Shown here piece after piece: positions 23,300 to 34,139 of a DNA stretch of 64,000 nt (positions within the stretch are counted from its first letter, which is position 1; every line of letters starts with the position of its first letter). Position numbers and translations under genes: made by a program. This DNA is from Chloranthus sessilifolius. Its lineage: Eukaryota > Streptophyta > Magnoliopsida > Chloranthales > Chloranthaceae. Under the pieces are notes generated by a model that saw nothing but the letters and a program-made list of their open reading frames with translations, was not told the DNA's origin and made no database searches. The stretch spans positions 152,934,060 to 152,998,059 of the forward strand of contig CM037586.1 of assembly GCA_021018995.1 (NCBI GenBank). The letters run 5' to 3'.

Positions 23300-26200
23300 A
23301 TTCAGCCACAATGTGCAGCAATACCTGCTCAACTTGATCATTTCAATGCTCCACTCAGTTGACTCAATTCAGCACATGACATGACTTAGTTTTGCTGGTG
23401 GTTGTCCCAAACCTACACTGAGGTATGAAAACTTGCATAGGGCAGTTTAAGAACCATAAATTTGATGAAACCTATTAACACCCAGATGTCAATCAACAAA
23501 TTTATCAGCTACCCAAATAAATTCATATGAAAAACCATAAATTTGAAGAAACCCATTAATACCCAGATGTCGCTCAACAAATTTATCACCTATCCAAATC
23601 AATCTTAGTAAAAAAGTCATAAAATTGGCAAATTTCATAAACACCCAGATGCCCTCTAACTAGAAAACCAATAATCAAGCATTCAAATGTTTCAAATGGT
23701 CATTGAAACATTAAAAAGAGAGGAGAGAGAAACAAATAAATACCTCACTACCTCTCATTCTCCTCAAGAGACATCCCTTGCTTTCTGCAAAAAAGCAAAT
23801 GAGCAGAGAATTGAAGCAACAAATTCAAAAATCCCCATACTGATCATCAGAGAAAACCCAGCCACAATTATGTCAAGTAAGCCTTGAACAAAACCCAACA
23901 TTTTTATTTAATTTAAATATTACAAAATGGGTTTATTTTGGGTAGTGAAGAACTCAAGAACACGGTGTACCAATTTTTATGGCTCCCCTGCTAAATATGA
24001 ATTTTGAGGGGAAGAAAACAAAAGCAGATGTCTGGGTCCTATTGGAACAGTTTACACATTTCCCAATATGAGAGCCCCCACAGACAAAATCGTATGGTTG
24101 GTGTGGGCTCCATAAGGTCCAAATAGGGTTTAAAGCCCGGCCCACAAATATTTATGCTGGGCCGCATGCAATAAACATCTCGTTTTACAAAAATATTAAA
24201 GCCCACTGATAAAAAATTACCCACATGCAATAAAAAAAAGTTAGATAACTATAAATAAAAGGAAAAAAACCAGAAGAAGGAAATTCATATTCTGTTCAGA
24301 TACAAAGAATGGGGGCAGATATTCTTTCATAAAAGTAAATAAATAACCAGATGGAAAAATTTAGACAATCTTTGATCGAAGCAATCTTCACTATGCTCAA
24401 TTTCTATGCTTTTGTAGAAACTTTGGACCTGATTGTGGTTATATAATAGTATATTAGGTATAAGTTTTTGTAAAGGAAATCCAAACATGATTTAATAATT
24501 TGTTCAAAAGCTAATGGCTTCTTTGTTAACATTTGTAGTCGAAGATACTGCAATATTTGCGGCAGATGGCTCTAATCACCCCCTATGCTCAATTTCTCTT
24601 TAGGTTCATTTCCAATATGGCAAAGTAAGTTATGTTTGACAAATTTGTAGCGTCTTTTTGGATTTTCAACTTGTAATTGCAGAGTGCATGCCCTGTGTTC
24701 ATCCATTATACAAAGTTTAGAAATGAGCTCCAAAAAAACTGCAGCTAAGCTTTAGAAAACTGCAGCCAAGTATTACCCTATGCACCCCACTTAAGTTTTG
24801 TTTGGTCCAGCCTAGAGAAACTGAATATCACTGCTCTAATCAGTAACGAATATTGGGTGCCATAGAGAAATTGAATTTGACATGTTATGGTGGATAAAAA
24901 GGCTACCCATAAGCTCGATACTGGCCTACAAACCACTGTTCAAATTAACAATTCACCTAGCGACTTGTGCTGAGATTGAGCTCAAACGCTTTAGGCCCAA
25001 AATTAGACTGGCTGGTTTTCAGTCTAATTCGCCAGTTCTGACCTGGTTTGAACATGGCGCTGCTCAGCCCACATTGGCAGCCCTAATCTATGTTACTTAA
25101 TTTTCTCATTCACCTAGAGAATCACGAACTGGGTATAGTGAACGAGTTCGTAGTTGTTTCTCCTCCTAATTTATCTTGCTACATTGAAAATTTTCACCTT
25201 TAAAACCTACGACCGGTTGAACACTATCTGTGGGTGTGAACCCACCAAATGGTTTCTTTAAGCCTTAATTTGAAAGAATTGGCAAGTAAATTCAATCTGT
25301 TATGGATTAGAAGTTAAGTTAGCCAGTTAGAACTGCCTATTTTTTTCTAATTTTTTCATAGATGTAAGCAATTTAATAGATGGAAGTTAGTTTGTGGCAT
25401 TGGAAATTTCCATGTAAAATTCTCAAACAATGTTCAGTTTAATTTTTCAGAAAAAATAACGATTTCTTTGGCATAACAAAGCCCATAATTTATGTAGGGG
25501 AAATATTAGGATATCACTTAAGTTGTCAAAATTTATTCATCAAGTTGGGGGTCATATAGACTTTTTAAAACATTAAAACTACATGAAATGGCCCACATAC
25601 CTTCTTTTACACTAAACCTCAAACACATGAGATGCATACACCATGCACCTTTACCATCAACAATTCAGAGGCGCCAAATTGTTTCGATTTAGCAAGAGGT
25701 GGAACCGAAGAGTTTCAAAGATGGATGGCGAAGGGTTTCCAAGAGATTGGAAGGAATTGACAAGGCGATGAATGTAAACCCTAACCCTTACCTTGAAACC
25801 CCCAAACTCTAATACTAAACCTGAAACCCCCAAACTCTAATACTAAACTTGAAACCCTGAAACCCCCAAACTGAAAACTTATAATATTTTGCTTTTATAT
25901 TCAATAATCATATTGACAAATTCTAGCAGCTCACTGAAATATGAGAACTAATTGCAAGCATGGGGAATCATTACTGTGTTTAGGTAGCAGATATCCCCAG
26001 TATCCATGAGCCACCTGAATTTGTGGCCATCACATCACATATTAAAGCAAATTGTCAATCCATGTTTCATTACCTCTGGACTTTGAAGTTTTGAATATAA
26101 ACTATCTAGATGTTATTATTGTGAGAAAAATCAGAGTTCTTCGTTATTACATAATTGAAAGCTCAAGGATATTATATTTTACGAACTAGATAATACAATG

Positions 26201-28100
26201 AGTGTCCTACCTTATCCGAAGCCTGCTAGATAACTCCGTTTTGGATTCTTGAGTCGCCTTGAGGTCATTACCCAGGTATCGTTTGCTTGTTGCTTGAAAT
26301 GACCCTAATGTAAAAATGACTCTAAGTTTCAGAAAATAGTAAAAATGATTATATATATATTTTTTAAATGATATCTAAATGTAAAACTTAGAAAGAGAAG
26401 AAAACGTCCGCATATGGTTTTTATTGATTTGAAGAAGGGCTATAATGATTATCAAAATGGATTATCTAGTGGATGCTAAGGAGATAATGCATTCTAAATG
26501 AATAGATTAAGATTATCCAAGACATGTATAAAGGGACAGTAACTAGTGTAAGATTGAATTCTCGGCCGAGATTTTGATCCCTGCTAAAGTCATATCAGAT
26601 TGGAATGATTTACAGCTAAGCGGTTATAGTGTCTTGTACCTAATCATTATATAGCACGTCATCTAACTGTCACTAATCATCACACATGTTACAGATCCAT
26701 CAAAACATAGAACCGCAGAGCATCAAGATACGAGGAAAAAACCACCAAAACTATTAAAATTTCTTACTGAAGTTCTAAAAAGCAAAAAAAGAACCCACAT
26801 TATTTTAAAACCTCAACAACTCAAAACTGAAAAAGTGTTCGCTTCAGGTTCAGATTCAAAAATGATTCGCCGATTAACATCTAACATAATACTTACTCAC
26901 ACAAAAAGTGGTTTGGAAGCAAAACTAGATATGACCATCAAAGACAATAAATTTTTTATTCAGTGCAAGTTCACATTAGTGAACAGTCCCATTTATTTGG
27001 GCCACCATTAACTGAAGCTATTTCACCAACATAATCACCTTCACCTTGTACCATCTATTTGGGCTCAGCTCTGCATTATCCACAATCTGAAAAAATAAAA
27101 ATAAAACATTATTATTTCCACGTTATTTGGGCTCAGTCTAGCATTAAAATAAGATATATTTCAAGAATTCAAAATAAAATGTATATATTAATTGACCAAA
27201 ATAATAGTTACACAAAAGAGAGTCCTTGGAAATAATGTCTGATAAACTCTACGAAAAAATAGTTCACTTTAGACTCTAAAGCAAACTGCCATTATATTTG
27301 ATTCAAGAGAGACATTAGAATAGTACTTCAGGATGCAAAAGTGAAAAGGAAAAATACTACATAAAAAGAGGAATGCCAAGAGAAATTTGCACGTAAAAGA
27401 GGAATGCCAAGAGAAATTTGCATGTAATCTGGTCTCATCGATTCAAAGTAAACAATCCCAGTCACAAAAAAAATGACTGACAATGCCCACCAATGATGTA
27501 GTCTGCAAGATGAATCCTAAAATTTATGAGCACATACGAAATTTGATGCAGAGCATTGAGAGGAGAAGAAAATGGCCGGAATCAACCACTATAAAAGCTG
27601 TTATGGAGCTGTATTGGGGCAGGTCTGGAGCAGGCATTGGAGCAGAATTCTAGGGGAAGTCTGAAGAAGTTGTGCCTTCGAATATATAAACATTTTTCCC
27701 AGAGACACTTTGTCAAACAGTAAGGTTGCAATATGATCAAACGAAGAGCAAAGGTTGAGATAGCAGGGACGCCATATGTAAACATATAATGAATCTAATA
27801 CCGTCGAATCCAATTAAAAGACATTAGACTATTAAGTTTCAAAAGCATGTACGGATTAGATATTAGTTCTAACAGCATAGATCCTATATCAGACAGTTTT
27901 GAATCACAATATAAATTCCAAATGCAAAGCAAGAAGGAGGAGAGAAGATGATGAAGTTTGAACGATTGGTTGAATAGCTGAACCGAAATTGAGTAGATCA
28001 GTTTCATTTTTTAAAAATATAAAAAAAAAAAAAAAAAATCAAGGAGATTGATGAAGAAAAAAATTGCATTTCATTTTCAAGATTTTGTAAGAATAAAATC
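23300..28100. other. Interior of the Pack-CACTA element without a recognised gene
   Basis: Mostly AT-rich non-coding sequence. A tandem repeat with unit core GAAACCCCCAAACTCTAATA lies at 25790-25880. A 31-bp segment (AGAGGAATGCCAAGAGAAAT) is duplicated at 27368-27425. Pieces of intron-like sequence are likely, but no exon could be read with confidence. Confidence 0.4.
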
Positions 28101-28152
28101 AGACCAAGAAGAAGAAGAAGAAGCAGAGATTACCCGATTGATCATTTGAGTA

Positions 28153-28500
28153 TCAATTTCTTCCCCCAACCACACCCACATCTTCTCCCACCTCATCAAT
28201 TTCTTCCCCCAAATCCTCATTCGTCGTTGTTGTCGTCATCGCCATCACTTTAGTTGATAAAGCTTCCTTGGACCTCCGATTCGACCCTTGATTCGCTATG
28301 ATCTCTGATGCGATATGACCTCTGATTCCATTATGCAGCTAGGGTTTCCACTACGCAGCTAGGGTTTTGAAGACAGGGTGGACCTCCGATTCGAAGACCG
28401 TTGATGCGTTATGATCTCTGATGTGACCTCCGATTCGATTACGCATCTAGGTTTTCATTACGCAGCTAGGGTTTTGGAGACAGCGAGAGGGAGAGAGAGA
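28153..28500 (-). promoter_or_regulatory. Captured promoter/5'UTR-like segment with short leader ORF
   Basis: On the minus strand a CT-rich tract (28480-28500) is followed by four AAACCCTAG telobox-like motifs (near 28338, 28362, 28448 and 28467) and duplicated TCGGAGGTC words. An ATG at 28245 then opens 30 codons (MAMTTTTTNEDLGEEIDE) closed at 28153 and followed by a GTAATC donor. AAACCCTA boxes and CT-rich tracts are usual in 5'UTRs of plant genes. The segment faces the captured exons and could have driven a chimeric transcript; that is inference. Confidence 0.4.
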
Positions 28501-28919
28501 TAATAATAATCGTTCGTGAGAGGGGAAAAAATAATAGGGTACTGACCCTACGCCAATGGCTTCTTAATTCCAGCCGTTAGTGAAGCCTTCTTTTTTTTTT
28601 TTTTTTTTGTTAGTGGAGCCAAACCCTCGATCAAGTGCCACATGTCACGTGGCATTTTATATACTTTAAAAAAACAAAAACGGCTTTTTGTTGGTCAAAG
28701 TTTCGGTAGGCATTGAATTTTTTTTCCCTTTAATTATATTTTGAACGATAAATATAATATGCATCAAATCTTCTCAAAAGTTTAAGAGTGATCGCATATG
28801 CCCCTTACGCAAAATTTCGTAGAACCTAATCCCTTAATGAATGCCATACGATTCTAACTCAAGAGTTACTATACATTCAATATATTTAAATGTATTATTT
28901 TAATATATATATATATTTT

Positions 28920-29262
28920 AAATCTAAAAAATTAAATTATCGTCTGTATCGCTTGATACGGATGATATGTATCGTCCATATCGTTCGATACGTATCGCGT
29001 ATTGTTAGATACGTTCAATGTATCGGAAATACATCTAATATTTATTTATTTTTAAATTTAAAAATTAAATTATCAGACGATAATTTAAAATTATTGTCTG
29101 ATAATTTGAATGTATCGTCCGATACGGACGATACATTGTTCGTATCTAACGATAATTATTCTATTTTTAAGGGATACGATACATAAGTAATATATCATAC
29201 CGTCCAAATCTAAAATTGATACGTATTGGTATCAGACGATTTTTTAACCCGTATTTTAACCT
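28920..29262. repeat. CGATA-family repeat, copy C (ends decayed)
   Basis: The same internal order as copy D: ATTATCGTCTGTATCG, then TTCGATACGTATCGCGTATTG, then paired ATAATTTGAA words, then TACGTATTGGTATC. The terminal CATGGGTCAAAAT is lost or unrecognisable. Confidence 0.55.
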
Positions 29263-29420
29263 ATCGTGCCATCCTTTAAAAAAGAAAAAAAGTTGACAGG
29301 CTACCTATCCCTTCCGTGCCCATATGTTGCCGGTAGTGTGTAGGTAACCTGAGAGCAATGCGCATTTGATCATGACTTTGTTCATGGGTAAGTTTTTAAG
29401 GGAAATGGCACGGAGCCTCA

Positions 29421-29545
29421 TCATGCGTGTAATGTATTATCTGATTTAACATCATAGTCTAAAGACTTTTGGCCTCAAAAAGGTTATCATGCGTGTAATG
29501 TATTATCTGATTTCAAAATCATGGTCTAAAGACTTTTGGCCTCAA
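29421..29545. repeat. Tandem duplication of about 60 bp
   Basis: CATGCGTGTAATGTATTATC through AAAGACTTTTGGCCTCAAA occurs twice, 66 bp apart, with a few differences. Confidence 0.7.
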
Positions 29546-29991
29546 AGGTTGGGCTTCGTTTTGTGATAAATAATTTTATAGTATTTTATTTAGATAAGTT
29601 TCCTTAAACTTGATCTTGAGGTTGCAACTTGTCCTTTATAAAAATGTTATTTGGTTCCAATCTATAGTGGCATAAATTATGTTTTATAAATCAGATGGCT
29701 TAAATGTTATTTTTTTCCAATCTCTAATATCATAGATCATGTTTTATAAATCAGACGGTACGCACGATGAAATCACGTGGCGGATGTCTTGAAAGGTGAC
29801 CCGTGATTAGCCAACTTATCTGGTGCTTTTGGCCCATACCTTACGGGGCATCCTAGGATCGTAGAAGGGAGATGCCAACATTCAATCTCATGATCTATTA
29901 GTAACAAACCAAAGTCTCTTACCATCTGCGCCAACTCCTTATCTTCAGAGTTGTGATCTCTTGATTTTAAATATCGGCCAGTTTTATATAT

Positions 29992-29993
<2 letters not shown>

Positions 29994-30039
<46 letters not shown>
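29994..30039. repeat. (AT)n microsatellite
   Basis: AT dinucleotides directly before the foldback starting at about 30040. Confidence 0.9.
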
Positions 30040-30042
<3 letters not shown>

Positions 30043-30460
30043 AGCAGTCTTCACCCCAAAAGATTGCTTTCTCACCTCTCCTCGACCAAACATGCATTGA
30101 CCGCCTATAAATAAAATGATGGAAATCTCATCTTTCGCACAATAGATCTATAGATCATGCTACAATCATTAGACAATCAATTTTTTATTACATATAACAC
30201 ACATCCCCAAAAAGTGAATCTAAAATCATATGACATACATCACACTCAAACATGAGAGGGTCACTTTTAGAGATGTGTGCCACATATAATAAAAAACTGA
30301 CCATATGATGTTAGGCTCGTGATCTATACATCTATTTTGAGAAAGATTGGGACAGAAAACGATCTCCATCATCTGATTCAACGGCGGTCAATGCATGTGA
30401 CAAAAAGAGATGGGATGAGAAATAGTCTTTTGGGGTGAAATTAATAGTATTGTTTTGAAA
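30040..30460. mobile_element. Mutator-like foldback core with TTCACCCCAAAAG ends
   Basis: TTCACCCCAAAAGATTG (left, from 30050) pairs with CTTTTGGGGTGAA (right, 30447-30459). The core is the same palindrome as in the GAGTACC family. So the core occurs with at least two kinds of ends. No target duplication was recognised. Confidence 0.5.
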
Positions 30461-30591
30461 GTTGATCAATTAAAAAAACCGAGTTGATATCAGCCGGTAA
30501 ATATTGGTCAACTCTATGGCCTATATGCCCGATTCAGATCCATATTAAAACCATTCATGTAACCGTAAGAACTCAACATGAAGGGACTGAC

Positions 30592-31024
30592 CAAGGGTCA
30601 AAATATCGGATTTTCGATACGTATCTTCCTGAAGTTCAGGACGACACGTATTGTTTCAATATATATATATTTTTTCAAAAAATCTAAAAAATCAAATTAT
30701 CGTCTGTATCGTTCGATACGTTCGATACGTATCGTGCGATACGTTCGATATGTATCGCGTATTGTCCGATATATTCAATGTATCGTTTTGATACATTTTT
30801 TTTTTTAAAAATCAAATTATCGGACGATAATTTGAAATTATCGCCCGATAATTTGAATGTATCGTCTGTATCATCCGATATGGGCGATATATTGCCCGTA
30901 TCGGACGATAATTACCCTGTTTTTTAGGGGGTACAATACATATGCAATATATCGTACCGCCCAAGTCTAAAACCGATACGTATCAGGCGATACGTATTGG
31001 TATCGGACGATTTTTTGACCCATG
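30592..31024. mobile_element. CGATA-family hAT-type MITE, copy D (best copy)
   Basis: The termini are CAAGGGTCAAAATATCGG and, inverted, CATGGGTCAAAAAATCG. A perfect 8-bp duplication GGACTGAC flanks it (30584-30591 and 31025-31032). The 433-bp interior is a succession of CGATACGTATCG-type palindromes and ATTATCGNNCGATAAT hairpins, with no open frame. This is the longest copy with intact ends and defines the family. Confidence 0.8.
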
Positions 31025-31084
31025 GGACTGACACTTGGGCTCCATGTGTTTCATGACTTTCTACAATGTCATGCATTATATAAA

Positions 31085-31491
31085 GAGTACCTTTAAATCC
31101 ACCCACCAAATCTTTGAGTTCACCCACGCTAAAACATATTGATTATATTTGATCGGACAATGGAGATTGTTTATCGTCCCAATCTTTCACACGATGGATC
31201 TTGAGAATATGATTAGACCATCAGACGGTCGATCTTTTATTTCATACGGTACACACCCAAAAAAGTGACCTTAAAATCAATTTTGAGCGTGAACACAATG
31301 TTAAGGTTATTTTTCTGAGATGTGTGCCAAGAGAAATAAAACACAAACTGTCTGATGGTACGCCCATGATCTTAAGATCTATCATGTGAAAGATTGGGAG
31401 GGTAAATGATCTCCATCATCTAAATCTACCAAGTCAATGTGTTTCAGCGTGAGTGAACTCAAAGATTTGATGGGTGTATTTGAAGGTACTC
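31085..31491. mobile_element. Mutator-like foldback MITE, complete
   Basis: The ends are GAGTACCTTTAAATCCACCC and, inverted, GAGTACCTTCAAATACACCC. Flanks TTATATAAA (31076-31084) and TTTTATAAA (31492-31500) form a 9-bp duplication with one mismatch. The whole 407 bp is a palindrome of two arms of about 190 bp. No coding sequence. Confidence 0.8.
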
Positions 31492-31527
31492 TTTTATAAA
31501 TAGGATAACGGCTCCAAACCGACTTTT

Positions 31528-31919
31528 AAACGCCAAATGATGTTTAAGTGATCTTTCACCATTAAAATGTCATTTTTTATCTCTCACCATTGAAGTGTAG
31601 TATGTTATGTGACGTACTTTTATAATCAATCTAAATTGCCCAAGTGGCAAACTATCATTGGAATATCTCTCACCCTAATAAAATATGCTGACAAGTAGAT
31701 GTGAATCATTTGATTGACAAACTATAATATTAGCCATTAAAATTGAAGACAACGGTTCATATTATAGTTAATATATTGGATGATTTAAATCTCTAAAATA
31801 TAATTTTTGTGCCTATTTTTCGTCAATCCATGATCTATATTACTTTGATGGTTCCGATCACTTACATCTTAAACGACTGATCGTGTAATTACACTTAAAC
31901 ACCACTTTGGTGTTTAATG
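31528..31919. repeat. Inverted-repeat element with AAACGCCAAA ends
   Basis: AAACGCCAAATGATGTTTAAG on the left pairs with CTTAAACACCACTTTGGTGTTT on the right. A related left end occurs at about 47654 in SDS intron 2. Family unknown. Confidence 0.45.
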
Positions 31920-32079
31920 ACGATGAGGTTAGTCAGTCCCTTTAGAAATATATAGAACCCCAGTTTACAATTGCTTTCTCCGATCTAAATTGTTATCATA
32001 TTATATTTTCCTTCACGATTGGTTACTCATAGTTCATTCCACTAGTATGTATATTTCCACTAGTAATATATATATATAT

Positions 32080-32466
32080 GGGAGCCGGTTAGGTCCTTCA
32101 ATGGAGGACAGTGACCGTCCTTCAAGATTTATGTGAAGCTTTACGTGACACTCAAAACATTTTTAAAGTGCCACATAGAGCACAGGTGGACAGTTTAAAT
32201 CAATATTAAAAAAGAAAATTGAAAAAAAAATGTGAAACTCACACGTCAAAGTTTGACAATTTTTATTGGTCCATATTTCACAATTCAAAATATACACAAT
32301 AGAGATGAATTTTTAATTTTTTTTTTTTTAAAAATAATCTAAGCAATGCACCCAAGGTCCAAGTGACACCCAAAAAGTGTTTTGAGTGCCACGTGGAGGT
32401 CCACATAAAAAGTTGGAGGATGGTAACCGTCCTCTCATGAACGACAGAGGCCTTTTCCGCCTTTTC
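32080..32466. mobile_element. (TA)n-anchored foldback element, copy M4
   Basis: Lies between TA tracts 32065-32079 and 32467-32480. The left arm is GGAGCCGGTTAGGTCC then GGAGGACAGTGACCGTCC. The right arm carries GGAGGATGGTAACCGTCC. The interior includes paired GTGACACTCAAAACA and TGTTTTGAGTGCCAC words. 387 bp, no coding sequence. It is the cleanest copy and shows that the element joins the TA tract at both ends. Confidence 0.65.
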
Positions 32467-32889
32467 ATATATATATATAAAAGTTAGGCTTTATCTGAAA
32501 TAATAACTAAAGTAATCTCCGTATGGTCATCAGTATCGACCTATACCAGGCCAGCCGATGTTGATACAATAGCGGCTGACGTGTATATATTCTTTGCGTT
32601 TGTGGGTGCCTCTATTTGCACCCACTAAAACTCTGGAGCACTTCGGCTTAAAATCATAAATCACTTTGAATCAGACGTAGATGATCATTTTTGGCCTCCG
32701 TCTTTCACACAAACATCAGACGGCTCAAATGTGGTTCTCAATGGGATGTGTGCCATGTGGAGTGGAGTCAACATTTGAGCCGTCTGATGCTCTAAAGAAC
32801 TAATTGTATGGAAGAATGAGATATTAGAACTGTCGAGGATAAGTCCCAAATTCCCTCACGCGGCCAAAGCGGTTTGTTAGTTTTCTCAA

Positions 32890-33321
32890 CAGGTTTCCTT
32901 TGTTTACAATCCCAATTTTTTCATTTCAACTAGGGTTTTTACATGCTTAAATTATCGATAGCTTTAAGTCAGATATTGGAGATCATTTTTCGTCTCAAAC
33001 TTTGACACAAAAGATCTCGAGATCAAAGTCACAAAAGATCTCGAGATCAAAGTCCTACCATTAGATGGCCATATTTTGATTCGACATTGCAGACATCCTA
33101 AAAAATGAACATGATCATGACATACATGATCTCGAACAACTTTTCGAAATGTCTGCCGTGCCATGTAGAATTAAAATCTGACCATCTAATGGTAAGACCT
33201 TGATTGCGAGATCTATTGTATCAAAGATTGGGACGAAAAAAATCTCCATCGTCTGTTTCAAAGTAGTTTAAGGTATAAGCACATGAATCAAAAGAATCAT
33301 TTGTTGAAAATAAAAGTACTC
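32890..33321. mobile_element. Mutator-like foldback MITE, diverged
   Basis: The right end AAGTACTC and the palindromic core identify the family. Flanks TTTTCTCAA (32881-32889) and ATTTCTAAA (33322-33330) agree at seven of nine bases. A 26-bp piece (CACAAAAGATCTCGAGATCA) is duplicated in tandem near 33005-33048. Confidence 0.55.
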
Positions 33322-34139
33322 ATTTCTAAATATTTTTTAATAAAAAGTTTAAGATTATCATTATTTGCAATCCTGGAACTATAATCTCACTCCCATTGGA
33401 AAGATAATTTCACCATTAACTGCTTTGAATCAGACAATGAAAATTTTCCATCCTAATCTTCGACAAAATGGTTTTTTTTTTTTTTGATGAATCAGCCACC
33501 AAATATATTCAATAATAATAAAAACTACAAGATGAGGATGAGCAAGGAGCTCATCAACATAGGGCTAAAAAACTATCCTGAAAAAGAAAATCTATACCTT
33601 GCATCTCCAAAAAGACCCAGAAAAGTTACATCTCCCATACACTATCCCAATCCCTAAGACCATCCTAAATGGAATTAGTGTCTATAAGGTTAAAACTTTT
33701 GGCCCATTGCAAAGTCTTAATCTTGATAAGATCTGCGAGGAGAGTAAGATGAGAACCTTTGCTTTCAAAGATCCTATTATACCTTTCTTTCTAGATCAAC
33801 CACAGAGCAGCGAGGAGGATAAGTTTTCAACACCCGTTCTTTCTCTTAGAGCAATCACTCACTACGTGAAAGAGCAAAAAAAAATCACTGCCCTAAACAG
33901 TTGTAAAAAAATGAGTGATTTTTTTTTACCACTATACAAGACAGTAGTTTATGAACTTCAACAACGACTACTCTTAACAGTTATAGAAAAAATCACTGCT
34001 TTTGACAGTGGTTTTTTTGTGCAATTTTTTTATAAAAAAAAAATACTATTAAAAAAAAAAATATTAATCTCATATTTAAACACATCCATTCAACTTAAAT
34101 GTAAATCATTCAATGTCATTAATAAAAAAAATAGATGCC

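Larger units (their letters stand above)
17897..28615 (-). mobile_element. Probable Pack-CACTA element carrying several host gene fragments
   Basis: The left end reads CTCTACAAAAAAATAG. The right end, inverted, reads CACTAACAAAAAAAAA. Both continue into subterminal repeats (CTACGCCNNNNGGCG, AGCCGTCGG, CAGCCGTTAG) of the kind that bind CACTA transposases. The flanking triplets GGG and GAG are a possible diverged 3-bp duplication. Inside are minus-strand exon fragments with GT/AG borders from at least three unrelated plant genes, a copia RNase H remnant, and a promoter/5'UTR-like segment at the right end. No CACTA transposase is seen. A cluster of decayed fragments brought together another way cannot be excluded. 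Confidence 0.6.

Noticed and set aside
29773-30093. 106-codon minus-strand open frame
   Set aside because: Mostly translation of the (AT)n microsatellite; no protein-like features.
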